DNA of 64,000 nucleotides from Streptomyces sp. P9-A4 (GTDB lineage Bacteria > Actinomycetota > Actinomycetes > Streptomycetales > Streptomycetaceae), in the NCBI RefSeq assembly GCF_036634195.1, contig NZ_JAZIFY010000001.1, forward strand, positions 2,180,501-2,244,500, in the 5' to 3' direction. A model generated the notes under the pieces. The model did not search any database and had not been told where the DNA came from. It was given only the letters and a program-made list of their open reading frames with translations. The position numbers and the translations under genes are program-made. Positions 1 to 8,581 of this stretch are shown piece after piece; position 1 is the first letter of the stretch, and the number at the start of each line of letters is the position of its first letter.

Positions 1-1
1 C

Positions 2-988
2 ACCGCCCCCGCCGGCGAGGACGAGAAGATCGCGCCCGAGCGGCTCGGCTCCGTCATCGCCTCCGGCATCGGCGGTGTCACCACACTGCTCGACCAGTAC
101 GACGTGCTCAAGGAGAAGGGCGTCCGCCGCGTCTCCCCGCACACCGTGCCGATGCTGATGCCGAACAGCCCCTCCGCGAACGTGGGCCTGGAGGTGAACG
201 CCCGCGCGGGCGTCCACACCCCCGTCTCCGCGTGCGCGTCCGGCGCCGAGGCCATCGGCTACGCCGTCGAGATGATCCGTACCGGCCGTGCCGACGTGGT
301 CGTCGCCGGCGGTACCGAGGCCGCGATCCACCCGCTGCCGATCGCCGCGTTCGCCAACATGATGGCGATGTCCAAGAGCAACGACGAGCCGACGAAGGCC
401 TCCCGTCCGTACGACACGGGCCGTGACGGCTTCGTGCTCGGCGAGGGCGCGGGCGTCGTGATCCTGGAGTCCGAGGAGCACGCGAAGGCGCGCGGCGCGC
501 GCGTCTACTGCGAGGTCCTCGGCCAGGGCCTGTCGGCCGACAGCCACCACATCGCGCAGCCCGAGCCGACCGGCCGGGGCATCGCCGCCGCGATGCAGAA
601 CCTGCTGGACGCGACGGACCTCAAGCCGTCCGAGGTCGTCCACCTCAACGCGCACGCCACGTCGACGCCGCAGGGCGACGTCGCCGAGATCAAGGCGCTG
701 CGGAAGGTCCTGGGCGACGACCTGGACCACGTCGCGATCTCCGCGACGAAGTCGATGACCGGTCACCTCCTCGGCGGCGCGGGCGGCATCGAGACCGTCG
801 CGACGGTCCTGGCGCTCCACCACCGGCTGGCCCCGCCGACGATCAACATCGACGACCTGGACCCGGACGTCGACGCGGACATCGTCCGCGACGAGCCCCG
901 CGAACTCCCGCAGGGCACGATCGCCGCGATCAACAACTCGTTCGGCTTCGGCGGCCACAACGTGGTGCTGGCGTTCCGTACGGTCTGA
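2..988 (+). CDS. fabF: 3-oxoacyl-ACP synthase II, C-terminal part (5' cut by window edge)
   Basis: Condensing enzyme of type II fatty-acid synthesis. It extends acyl-ACP by two carbons from malonyl-ACP in the cytoplasm. The reading frame is open from base 2, so the start lies upstream. The catalytic triad of the KAS family is visible: the nucleophilic Cys in PVSACASGAEA, the first His in NAHATSTPQGD and the second His in KSMTGHLLGGAGG. The C-terminal NNSFGFGGHN loop is intact. The final base is the end of a TGA codon. In Streptomyces this gene normally ends the fabD-fabH-acpP-fabF operon, which fits the strong terminator that follows. About a quarter of the protein is missing at the N-terminus. 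Identification is secure. Confidence 0.97.
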   Translation, partial: TAPAGEDEKIAPERLGSVIASGIGGVTTLLDQYDVLKEKGVRRVSPHTVPMLMPNSPSANVGLEVNARAGVHTPVSACASGAEAIGYAVEMIRTGRADVVVAGGTEAAIHPLPIAAFANMMAMSKSNDEPTKASRPYDTGRDGFVLGEGAGVVILESEEHAKARGARVYCEVLGQGLSADSHHIAQPEPTGRGIAAAMQNLLDATDLKPSEVVHLNAHATSTPQGDVAEIKALRKVLGDDLDHVAISATKSMTGHLLGGAGGIETVATVLALHHRLAPPTINIDDLDPDVDADIVRDEPRELPQGTIAAINNSFGFGGHNVVLAFRTV

Positions 989-1017
989 ACCATGACGTGA
1001 CGTTCCGTCACATGCGC

Positions 1018-1049
1018 GGAGGCCCACCCCCGGCCGGGGGTGGGCCTCC
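1018..1049 (+). terminator. Terminator after fabF
   Basis: A perfect 32-base palindrome (arms GGAGGCCCACCCCCGG and its complement) lies 29 bases after the fabF stop and is followed by a short pyrimidine stretch. It probably ends the fab operon transcript. Confidence 0.8.
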
Positions 1050-1212
1050 GCCTTTCTTGTCCTATAAGTTGATCAATAAGCGTGTCGCACCTTTTGACTC
1101 GAATGGGCGTGTGATGCTGACCCCCGTACCGCCACTCGGCCCGCTCCCGGTGGCGGAATCGGCGGTCGGCGGTAGGCGCCGGCCGGGAACTCGGCCGCGA
1201 GAGGCGTCACCC

Positions 1213-3438
1213 ATGATCCGTCGTCACCACAGAGGTGGGCGCCCCAAGCGAACCCTGCGAGCCGCGGTCGGCGCCCTCGCGGCGGCCACCCTGGCCGTGG
1301 GCGCGGCACCCGTGGCGGGCGCCGCCCAGAACGCCCCGCGCGGCGCGGGGAGCGAGCGGCCGATCGGTCCGGACCCGGTGGTCACGCTGCTCGCCCACGG
1401 CAACCTGACGATGGCCTCCAACTCGGTCCTGACCTGCGACCCGAGCGACGGCAGCGTCTGCTCCGACACCGAGGGCACGAACAACGGCCGGACCATGTAC
1501 GTGAAGTCCGACCCCGGCGCCCCCGGGCCCAACGCCTCCTCCGCCCAGCTCCGGCTGCCGGCGGGCGCCACCGTGCTGTCCGCGCGCCTCTACTGGCAGT
1601 TCAACCCCACCGGGACGAGCACCAACGGCACCTCCGGCGACCTCGCCAAGGGTGACACCGTGTCCTGGAAGGTCCCCGGGGCGAGCGGCTACACACAGGT
1701 CACCGCGGACACCTACGACTACTTCGACCAGAAGGTCGGCGGGACCCCGCCGGAGCCGCTGATGGCCGCGGGCGCCGTCAAGGACGTCACGGCCGAGGTC
1801 AAGGCGGCGGGAGCGGGTTCGTACACCGTCGCCGACATCCAGGCGTGCAGCGGACGCTCCTCCGCCCAGAACCACGGCGGGAACAACGTGGGCTGCTGGG
1901 GCGGCTGGTCCCTGGTCGTCGCCTACGAGGCCCCCACCGAGCCCCTGCGCTACCTCCAGGTCTGGGACGGCTACCAGCTGCTGCGCGACCCCAACCCCGC
2001 CACCACCCTCACCCTGGCGGGCATCCGCACCCCGGACGGCGGCCCGGCGGCTGCCACGATGGGTGTCACCGTCGGGGACGGCGACACCCCGATCTCCGGC
2101 GACCAGGCCCTGGTGGGGTCCACCGTGGCCAACCTCACCGAACTGCCCATGCCCGGCCCGAACGGCGTCACCACCGACAACGCCTTCACCGGGCGCATCG
2201 ACCACGTCGCCGCCGACGGCACTGATGCCAACATCACCACCCGCGACCCGAACCCCGTCAGCAACTACGGCTACGACGCCCGCATCATCGACGTGACCGG
2301 CAAGATCCCCGCGGGCAGCACCCAGGCCCTGCTCCGGATCAACGGCGCGGGCGACGCGCTGGAGCCCCAGGCCGTCTGGCTGGCCCTGGAGGCCCGTGAG
2401 CCGGACCTCCAGCTCACCAAGGCCAACGACCCGCCCGGCACCACCAGCGACACCCCGCCCGGCCTGGTCGACGCCGGCGCCACCATCACCTACACCTTCA
2501 CCCTGACCAACAAGCACGCCGGCGGCGGCACCGACGCCCTGGACACGGCCACGGACGTCACGCTCACGGACGAGCTGCCCGTCGGCACCGAGTACGTCGC
2601 CGGCTCGAACCCGGACTGCACCGCGAAGGCGTCCACCGTCACCTGCGCCACCACCGACCTCGCGCCCGGCGCGTCCCGTACCGTCTCGTTCCGGGCGAAG
2701 GTCGCGGCCGGCACCGCCGCGGGCACGAAGCTGGACGACACCGCCTCGGTCGCCTTCAAGGGCAAGCAGACGGGCCGCACCCAGGAACGCCACAGCAACA
2801 CCGTGCGCAACACGGTGGCCGCCAAGGCCGGCTACCACGTCAAGAAGACCTCGGACAGCGCCACCGCCGCCCCCGGCGACAAGGTCGCCTACGAGGTCGA
2901 GATCGCCAACACCGGGAACACACCGCTGCAGGCGCTGACCGTCACCGACGACCTCGGCGAGGTGCTCGACGACGCGACGTACAACGACGACGCCACCGCC
3001 ACGAGCGGCACCCCGCACTACACCGCCCCGAAGCTGAGCTGGACCGGCGACCTGGCCGTCGGCGAGAGCGCGAAGCTGGCCTACTCCGTCACGGTCGACG
3101 AGCCGGCCCACGGGGACCGGAAGCTGACGAACACCGTGGTGGGCGACAAGCCCGGCGGCAACTGCCCGGCCGGCGGCAGCGACCCGGACTGCACCACCAC
3201 GACCGAGGTCGACGTTCCCCCCACGCCCACGCCCGAGCCCAGCTCGCCCACCGCCCCGACCCCGGACCCGACCCCGACGCCCGACCCGTCGCAGAGCGGC
3301 CACCCGGGGGGCGGCGGTCAGCTCCCCGAGACCGGGTCGATCGCCGGACCGGCCGCCGCGGCCGCCGCGCTCACCGTGGCCGCCGGAGCGGGCCTCGCCT
3401 TCGCCGCCCGGCGCCGGAACCGGGGCCGCCACCTCTGA
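1213..3438 (+). CDS. LPXTG-anchored surface protein with DUF11-type repeats
   Basis: Predicted secreted and cell-wall-anchored protein of 741 residues. The ATG at 1213 is preferred because it begins a signal peptide: basic MIRRHHRGGRPKR, then an Ala-rich core ending near AGAAQ. The frame stays open upstream to 997, but that part is low-complexity and runs through the terminator. Residues about 400-680 hold two DUF11-like beta-sandwich repeats (TYTFTLTNK and YEVEIANTGNTPL are typical strands). A Pro/Thr spacer (PTPTPEPSSPTAPTPDP) follows, then LPETG, a hydrophobic Ala-rich segment and RRRNRGRHL, the classic sortase signal. The N-terminal 350 residues contain Cys-bearing segments of a lectin-like or adhesive type that I do not recognise. 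The role in surface adhesion is inferred. Confidence 0.85.
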   Translation: MIRRHHRGGRPKRTLRAAVGALAAATLAVGAAPVAGAAQNAPRGAGSERPIGPDPVVTLLAHGNLTMASNSVLTCDPSDGSVCSDTEGTNNGRTMYVKSDPGAPGPNASSAQLRLPAGATVLSARLYWQFNPTGTSTNGTSGDLAKGDTVSWKVPGASGYTQVTADTYDYFDQKVGGTPPEPLMAAGAVKDVTAEVKAAGAGSYTVADIQACSGRSSAQNHGGNNVGCWGGWSLVVAYEAPTEPLRYLQVWDGYQLLRDPNPATTLTLAGIRTPDGGPAAATMGVTVGDGDTPISGDQALVGSTVANLTELPMPGPNGVTTDNAFTGRIDHVAADGTDANITTRDPNPVSNYGYDARIIDVTGKIPAGSTQALLRINGAGDALEPQAVWLALEAREPDLQLTKANDPPGTTSDTPPGLVDAGATITYTFTLTNKHAGGGTDALDTATDVTLTDELPVGTEYVAGSNPDCTAKASTVTCATTDLAPGASRTVSFRAKVAAGTAAGTKLDDTASVAFKGKQTGRTQERHSNTVRNTVAAKAGYHVKKTSDSATAAPGDKVAYEVEIANTGNTPLQALTVTDDLGEVLDDATYNDDATATSGTPHYTAPKLSWTGDLAVGESAKLAYSVTVDEPAHGDRKLTNTVVGDKPGGNCPAGGSDPDCTTTTEVDVPPTPTPEPSSPTAPTPDPTPTPDPSQSGHPGGGGQLPETGSIAGPAAAAAALTVAAGAGLAFAARRRNRGRHL

Positions 3439-3453
3439 CCCGCTCCCACACGG

Positions 3454-3489
3454 ACCGACGGCCCCGCCCACCTGGGCGGGGCCGTCGGT
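3454..3489. terminator. Bidirectional terminator between convergent genes
   Basis: A 17-bp stem (ACCGACGGCCCCGCCCA and its complement) with a 2-base loop lies between the convergent LPXTG and DUF3145 genes, 15 bases after the first stop. Confidence 0.8.
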
Positions 3490-3508
3490 CGCGAGCCCGG
3501 CACGATCC

Positions 3509-3523
3509 GAGGACAGGTCCTAG
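3509..3523. repeat. Possible remnant of a CTAG-abutting inverted-repeat element
   Basis: GAGGACAGGTCCTAG matches, in 14 of 15 bases, the right end GACGACAGGTCCTAG of the palindromic elements at 32312-32395 and 48249-48449. As in those two copies, the CTAG overlaps a TAG stop codon, here of the DUF3145 gene on the minus strand. No second arm is visible, so it is either a relic or chance. Confidence 0.4.
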
Positions 3524-4014
3524 ACCACCTGGTGCAGCCAGCGCACCGGAGCCCCCTCGCCCGCGTAGCGGAAGGGCTCCAGCTCGTCGTCCCAGGGTTT
3601 GCCGAGGAGCCGGGCGATCTCCGCTTCGAGCACCGTCTCGCCCTGGGCCGCGCGGGCCAGGGCGGCGCGCAGGCGGTCCTCCGGGACGAGGATGTCGCCG
3701 TGGATGCCGGTGACGGCGTGGAAGATGCCCAGCGCGGGGGTGGCGCTGTAGCGCTCGCCCTCGGCGGTGGGGCTGGGCTCCGCGGTGACCTCGAAGCGGA
3801 GCATCTGCCAGCCGCGCAGGGCGGAGGCCAGCTCGGAGGCGGTGCCGGTGCGGCCCTGCCACGAGAACTCCGCTCTCCAGGTGCCGGGGGACGCCGGCTG
3901 GCGGATCCAGTCGAGCTGGACCCTCGCACCGAGGACACCCGCGACCGCCCATTCGACGTGCGGGCACAGCGCGCGCGGTGCGGAGTGTACGTACAGGACT
4001 CCACGTGTCGTCAC
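3520..4014 (-). CDS. DUF3145 family protein
   Basis: Conserved actinobacterial protein of unknown function, 164 residues, matching the usual family length. I place the start at the GTG at 4014 (VTTRGVLYVHSAPRALCPH). GGAGG stands 7 bases upstream of it, and conserved family sequence begins there. The longer frame from 4098 starts with residues of poor codon bias. The family is found beside the fab genes in Streptomyces, as here. The sequence is acidic with no signal peptide or membrane segment; a soluble cytoplasmic protein is inferred. The stop codon lies within a CTAG that abuts a possible mobile-element remnant. Confidence 0.85.
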   Translation of the reverse strand: MTTRGVLYVHSAPRALCPHVEWAVAGVLGARVQLDWIRQPASPGTWRAEFSWQGRTGTASELASALRGWQMLRFEVTAEPSPTAEGERYSATPALGIFHAVTGIHGDILVPEDRLRAALARAAQGETVLEAEIARLLGKPWDDELEPFRYAGEGAPVRWLHQVV

Positions 4015-4273
4015 CGGGACCTCCAGTGTGGGACGAGATTCGCCTTTCCCAGCGGCCTCAGTAAACAGCATCAGGAGCAGAACATGGCAAACCCGCAAAA
4101 AGGGGACAGCATGTGACGTGATGTAATTTACCGGAGCCGTTCGGCAAAGGTGCCTCTGGTTCGACGGGGGAAAAGCTACCGTGCCGCACCGTCATCGGTG
4201 TGACGTACGGTCGGTCAGGGGGCGGGTGAACACGAAGCTTTCACCCGCCAGGACGCCGAAGGAGGGGCCGGGG

Positions 4274-5173
4274 ATGCGCGGCCGACGCCGATTCCGTACC
4301 GCTGCCGTCTCCGCGACGGCGGCGCTGCTGTGCGCGGGGGCGCTGTCCGGCTGCACCTCCGGGGAACCGTCGGCGACCCCTGCCGCCACCGGAGCGGCCC
4401 CGAAGCCGAAGCCCACCCCGCCGCCGGAGCCCCTCTGGGACGTCTCCCCCGCCTCCGTCGCCGCCGTCGGGGACTCGGTCACCCGCGCCTTCGACGCCTG
4501 TTCGGTCCTGTCGGACTGCCCCGAGGTCTCCTGGGCGACGGGCACGGACACCGCCGTGAACAGTCTCGCCCTGCGCCTCCTCGGCCCGGCGAAGGTGGCC
4601 ACCCACAGCTGGAACCTGGCGCGGACGGGCGCCCGGATGGCGGAGCTTCCCGAGCAGATGGCGGGGGCGGCGGCCGAACGGCCCGCGCTGGTCACGGTGA
4701 TGATGGGCGCCAACGACGCCTGCCGGGCGACCCCGGAGCTGATGACGCCGGTCGCAGATTTCCGGTCGTCCTTCGAGACAGCGATGGCCCGGCTCCGGAA
4801 GGGCGCGCCGAAGGCGCAGGTGTACGTGGCGAGCGTGCCGGACCTGATGCATCTGTGGTCGACCGGGCGGGTGAGCCCGATGGGCCGGGAGGTGTGGAAG
4901 CTGGGGATCTGCGGCGCGATGCTGGCGGACCCCGAGGACCTGGGTCCGGCGGCGGAGCGGCGGCGCGCGGAGGTACGGGACCGGGTGGTGGCGTACAACC
5001 GGGTGCTCTCGGAGGTGTGCGCGAAGGACGAGCGCTGCCGGTACGACGGCGGCGCGGTCTTCGGATTCCCGTTCGACGGAGGGCAGTTGAGCCCCTGGGA
5101 CTGGTTCCATCCGAGCCGGGACGGGCAGGCGCGGCTCGCGGAGCTGGCGTACCGGCGGATCACGAAGGAGTGA
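4274..5173 (+). CDS. SGNH/GDSL-family hydrolase, lipoprotein
   Basis: Probable extracellular esterase or lipase of the SGNH superfamily, 299 residues. The ATG at 4274 has GGAGG just upstream (4261-4265). It gives a lipoprotein signal (MRGRRRFR, Ala-rich core, lipobox LSGC), so the mature protein would be lipid-anchored at Cys near residue 27. Family blocks in order are AVGDSVTRAF (nucleophile Ser), MMGANDAC (Gly and Asn of the oxyanion hole) and DWFHPSRDG (catalytic Asp and His). A Pro/Lys-rich linker (PKPKPTPPPEP) separates the anchor from the domain. The substrate is unknown. The 260-base gap upstream must hold the promoters of this gene and the divergent DUF3145 gene. Confidence 0.88.
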   Translation: MRGRRRFRTAAVSATAALLCAGALSGCTSGEPSATPAATGAAPKPKPTPPPEPLWDVSPASVAAVGDSVTRAFDACSVLSDCPEVSWATGTDTAVNSLALRLLGPAKVATHSWNLARTGARMAELPEQMAGAAAERPALVTVMMGANDACRATPELMTPVADFRSSFETAMARLRKGAPKAQVYVASVPDLMHLWSTGRVSPMGREVWKLGICGAMLADPEDLGPAAERRRAEVRDRVVAYNRVLSEVCAKDERCRYDGGAVFGFPFDGGQLSPWDWFHPSRDGQARLAELAYRRITKE

Positions 5174-5177
5174 GGGA

Positions 5178-5209
5178 CCCCGGGGCGGTTGTCAGGTTCC
5201 GCCCCGGGG
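5178..5209 (+). terminator. Terminator after the SGNH hydrolase gene
   Basis: An 11-bp perfect stem (CCCCGGGGCGG and complement) with a 10-base loop starts 4 bases after the stop codon. Confidence 0.75.
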
Positions 5210-5215
5210 CCGTTC

Positions 5216-5258
5216 TCGGGGACCCGCAGGGGGTTTCCTCGGGGGACCCGCAGGGGGT
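5216..5258. repeat. Short tandem repeat in a convergent intergenic region
   Basis: GGGGACCCGCAGGGGGT occurs twice in a row (second copy with one extra G), spaced by TTCC. A small palindrome, TGACCCCCCGGGGGTCA (5268-5284), follows and overlaps the stop codon of the GH3 gene. Probably a terminator region with slippage-prone repeats. Confidence 0.55.
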
Positions 5259-5281
5259 CCCCAGGAGTGACCCCCCGGGGG

Positions 5282-7720
5282 TCAGACCTCCAGTGTCGCG
5301 CTCAGCCGGGCATCCGTCAGGGAGTGTGCGGCCAGGACCTCGTATCCGCCGTGGACGAGGGTCCAGTCGTTCTTGTCCTCGTCCCAGATCTCGAAGGCGC
5401 GGCGGGGCAGCGCGATCTCGGCCTCGACGGTCTCGCCGGGGCCGGCCTCGACGCTCGCGAAGGCGGCGAGCCAGCGGGCCGGGCGCTCGACGGAGTCGTC
5501 GACGGGCGCCAGGTAGAGCTGGACGATCTCGCGGCCGGTGCGGTCGCCGGTGTTGGTGAGCCGGACGGTGGCGGTGTCGGGGCCCGCGGTGAGGGACTCG
5601 TACGACCAGGTGGTGTAGCCGAGGCCGTGGCCGAAGGGGTACGCGGGGACGGCGCCGGCCTTGTCCCAGGCGCGGTAGCCGACGAACACACCCTCGGTGT
5701 AGTCGAGTCGGCCCTCGGTGGGGGTGACCTCGGTGACGGGGACGTCGGCGAGGGCGACGGGCCAGGTGGTGGGGAGGCGCCCGCCGGGCTCCTCGGCGCC
5801 GGTGAGGACGTCGGCGAGGGCGGCGCCGCCCTCCTGGCCGGGGAACCAGCTGAGCAGGATCGCGGCCACGTCCTCGCGCCAGGGCATCTCGACCGGGGAG
5901 CCGGAGTTGACGACGACGACGGTGTTCGGGTTGACGGCGGCGACGGCGCGTACGAGGTCGTCCTGGCGGCCGGGGAGGGCGAGGTCCTTGCGGTCGAAGC
6001 CCTCGGACTCGACGCGCTCGGTGGTGGCGACGACCACGACGGCGGTGGCGGCGGTGCGGGCGGCCTCGACGGCCTCGGCGATCAGTTCGTCGGGGTCACG
6101 GCGCGGACCGAGGTGGACGAAGGAGAACATGACGGCCGAGAGCGGGGCCGCGAACTCCTTCTCCAGGGTGTGGAGCAGGGAGACCTCGACGGCCTGCCCC
6201 GCGGTGAGCGCGACCTTGGCGCGCTCGACCGGGGAGCCGAAGAAGGCCTCGAAGGGGTCGGTCTCGGGGCCCATGACCTGCGCGCCGTCGAAGACGGTCT
6301 CCCCGGCGACGGTGAGGGTGAAGGCGCCGAGGCCGCGGGTGCCGAAGGCGTGCTCGCCGGACTCGCGCGGGATGAAGGTGCCGACGACCTCGATGGAGGC
6401 GAGCTCGTCGTGGGTGACGCCCTCGGGGAGGTCGTCGCCGATCCACTGGACCTGGCCGTTGGGCAGGGAGCCCTCGCCGAGGAGGCGGCCCTCGGCGTCG
6501 CGGCAGCGGGCGCGGAGGGTGAACCCCTGGTCGGCGGGGACGAGTTCCTCGCTGGGATCGGCGCCGACGCTGAAGGTGAGCGCGCCTTCGGGCAGGGCGG
6601 CCGCGAGGCCGTCGAGCGGGGAGACGACGTGCTCGGGGAAGACCTGGGCGGAGCCGCCGCCGAGGACGCGGGCGTCGCGGGCGGCGGCGCCGGAGAGGGC
6701 GACGGTGGTGCCGGCGGCCAGCGGGAGCACGCCGCCCTCGTTCCGTACGAGGACGAAGCCGCGGCGGGCGATCTCACGGGCGAGGGCGTCGCCGTCGATC
6801 GTGGCGGGGTGCTCGGTGACGGCCGGCGGGGCGCCTTCGAGGGCGCCGACGCGGGCGGCGAGCCGCAGGACGTTGCGGACGGCGGTGTCGACGGCGGACT
6901 CGGCGACCTCGCCGGCGCGGACGGCGGCGGCGAGGTTCTCGCCGTAGACGGTGTCGGGGCCGGGCATGGCGACGTCGAGGCCGCCCTCGATGTCGCCGGT
7001 GGTGGAGCGGGCGGCCATCCAGTCGGAGACGTTGTAGCCGTCGAAGCCCCACTCGCCGCGGAGGACCTCGTTGACCAGGTAGCGGTGCTCGGTCATGGTG
7101 ACGCCGTTGACCTGGTTGTAGGCCGTCATGATGCCCCAGGGGTGGGCGTTCTTGACGATGGCCTCGAAGGGGGCGAGGTAGATCTCGCGGAGCGGGCGGG
7201 GGGCGATCCGGTTGTCGACGGTGAAGCGGTCGGTCTCGGCGTCGTTGGCGACGAAGTGCTTGACGGTGGTGCCGACACCGCCCTCCTGGACGCCCTGGAC
7301 GTAGCCGGTGGCGACGGCGCCCGTCAGGTACGGGTCCTCGCTGTAGGCCTCGAAGTGACGGCCGCCGAGCGGGCTGCGGTGCAGGTTGACGGTGGGCGCG
7401 AGCAGCACGTGGACGCTCTTGCGGCGGGCTTCCTGGGCGAGGAGGCGGCCGGCGCGGCGGGCGAGGGCCGGGTCCCAGGTGGCGGCGAGCGCGGTCGGGG
7501 ACGGCAGGGCCACGGACGGGTCGTCGGCGGTCCAGCGGACGCCGCGGACGCCGATCGGGCCGTCGGACATGACCAGGGACTTCAGCCCGATCTCCGGCAG
7601 GGCGGGCAGGGACCACATGTCCTGGCCGCCGAGCAGCCGGGTCTTGGCGTCCAGGCCGAGCTTGGCGAGTGCCGCCTCGACGATCGCTTCCCGTGCCGTG
7701 TCGGCGCTGGTCTCCGTCAT
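5282..7720 (-). CDS. Glycoside hydrolase family 3 beta-glucosidase with PA14 insert
   Basis: Retaining exo-beta-glycosidase, probably cleaving beta-glucosides, 812 residues. The ATG at 7720 has GAGGAGG 9 bases upstream. The N-terminal TIM-barrel carries DGPIGVRG, KHF (154-156) and the nucleophile Asp233 in YNVSDWMAARS. An alpha/beta sandwich domain follows. A PA14-like insert spans roughly residues 390-520. The C-terminal fibronectin-III-like domain contains VRLTNTGDRTGREIVQLYLAP. There is no signal peptide, so it should act inside the cell on imported sugars. It is divergently transcribed from a TetR gene 176 bases away, which is the obvious candidate regulator. The exact substrate cannot be read from sequence. 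Confidence 0.92.
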   Translation of the reverse strand: MTETSADTAREAIVEAALAKLGLDAKTRLLGGQDMWSLPALPEIGLKSLVMSDGPIGVRGVRWTADDPSVALPSPTALAATWDPALARRAGRLLAQEARRKSVHVLLAPTVNLHRSPLGGRHFEAYSEDPYLTGAVATGYVQGVQEGGVGTTVKHFVANDAETDRFTVDNRIAPRPLREIYLAPFEAIVKNAHPWGIMTAYNQVNGVTMTEHRYLVNEVLRGEWGFDGYNVSDWMAARSTTGDIEGGLDVAMPGPDTVYGENLAAAVRAGEVAESAVDTAVRNVLRLAARVGALEGAPPAVTEHPATIDGDALAREIARRGFVLVRNEGGVLPLAAGTTVALSGAAARDARVLGGGSAQVFPEHVVSPLDGLAAALPEGALTFSVGADPSEELVPADQGFTLRARCRDAEGRLLGEGSLPNGQVQWIGDDLPEGVTHDELASIEVVGTFIPRESGEHAFGTRGLGAFTLTVAGETVFDGAQVMGPETDPFEAFFGSPVERAKVALTAGQAVEVSLLHTLEKEFAAPLSAVMFSFVHLGPRRDPDELIAEAVEAARTAATAVVVVATTERVESEGFDRKDLALPGRQDDLVRAVAAVNPNTVVVVNSGSPVEMPWREDVAAILLSWFPGQEGGAALADVLTGAEEPGGRLPTTWPVALADVPVTEVTPTEGRLDYTEGVFVGYRAWDKAGAVPAYPFGHGLGYTTWSYESLTAGPDTATVRLTNTGDRTGREIVQLYLAPVDDSVERPARWLAAFASVEAGPGETVEAEIALPRRAFEIWDEDKNDWTLVHGGYEVLAAHSLTDARLSATLEV

Positions 7721-7771
7721 GGCCGTACCTCCTCATTGACGTACCGATGACCCCGATGTGTCCATCCTGCA

Positions 7772-7796
7772 CCCGGTACCTGTAGACCGGTAGGTG
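7772..7796. promoter_or_regulatory. Candidate operator between the GH3 and TetR genes
   Basis: CCGGTA occurs twice, 14 bases apart start to start, in CCGGTACCTGTAGACCGGTA, with ACCT and AGGT arms making it partly symmetric. It lies in the shared 176-base promoter region, which is AT-richer around 7797-7820. A TetR-type operator is inferred only from position and symmetry. Confidence 0.3.
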
Positions 7797-7896
7797 ATGT
7801 TATCGGTTTGTTACTTTCCTGGAGGGGGTACGGTCCTGTCGGAAGCGATGATCGGAAGCGACGGCGGGAACGACGACGCGGAAGGGGGCCACGGCG

Positions 7897-8478
7897 ATGG
7901 TGCGGGCCAGGAGTGAGGAACGGCGCGCGGACATCCTCCGCGCCGCCCTCGAAGTGATCGCCGAGCGCGGCTACCGGGGCGCCACCCTCGGCTCGGTCGC
8001 CGAGCGGGTCGGGCTGACCCAGCAGGGGCTGCTGCACTATTTCCCGACGAAGGAGGCGCTGCTCGTCGCCGTCCTGGAGGAGCGGGACCGCTGGGACACC
8101 AGCGGCGGCCGGGACCGCGAGGGCTGGCGGCTCGACCTAATCGCATCCCTCGTCGAGTACAACGCGATGCGGCCCGGCATCGTGCAGACCTTCTCCGCGC
8201 TGCTCGGCGAGAGCGTGACGGACGGGCACCCGGCACGGGAGTTCTTCACCGAGCGGTACGCGCAGGTGCGGGCGAACATGGCGGACGTGCTGCGCACGGA
8301 GTTCGGCGACCGGCTGCCGGGCGGGCTCACCCCGGAGCGGGCGGCGCCCCTCCTCACGGCGGTGATGGACGGCCTCCAGTACCAGTGGCTACTGGACCCC
8401 TCGGCCGTCGACATGCCGGGCGCCTTCCGGGACTTCCTGCGGCTGCTGTCCGGGGACGACGAGGCGGACACCGACTAG
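7897..8478 (+). CDS. TetR-family transcriptional regulator
   Basis: One-component repressor, 193 residues. The N-terminal TetR DNA-binding domain covers about residues 8-55, with helix-turn-helix ATLGSVAERVGLTQQGLLHYF followed by the conserved PTKEALL. The C-terminal ligand-binding part contains SLVEYNAMRPGIVQTFSALLGE, typical of regulators paired with glycosidases or transporters. GGAAGGGGG lies upstream of the ATG. It is divergent from the GH3 beta-glucosidase gene and most likely controls it and itself, releasing on a sugar or aglycone ligand; that link is inferred from arrangement. Confidence 0.88.
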   Translation: MVRARSEERRADILRAALEVIAERGYRGATLGSVAERVGLTQQGLLHYFPTKEALLVAVLEERDRWDTSGGRDREGWRLDLIASLVEYNAMRPGIVQTFSALLGESVTDGHPAREFFTERYAQVRANMADVLRTEFGDRLPGGLTPERAAPLLTAVMDGLQYQWLLDPSAVDMPGAFRDFLRLLSGDDEADTD

Positions 8479-8581
8479 CGGGTGTCCGGCGGCCGGGAGC
8501 CGGCGGGCCATGGGGAGCCGGCACAGGCGTCGCGGGGTCCCGTGCTTTCCCGCGCGGCGGGCGCGCGGGAGGATGGGGGCC

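Noticed and set aside
1207..3471. A 754-codon open frame opposite the LPXTG protein gene
   Set aside because: Gly/Val/Arg-rich shadow of a well-supported gene with signal peptide and LPETG anchor; it also runs into a terminator.
4084..4116. A 10-codon frame (MANPQKGDSM) with GGAGC upstream in the gap before the SGNH gene
   Set aside because: Too short, poor codon bias and no conserved leader-peptide features; it may be chance in an AT-richer promoter region.
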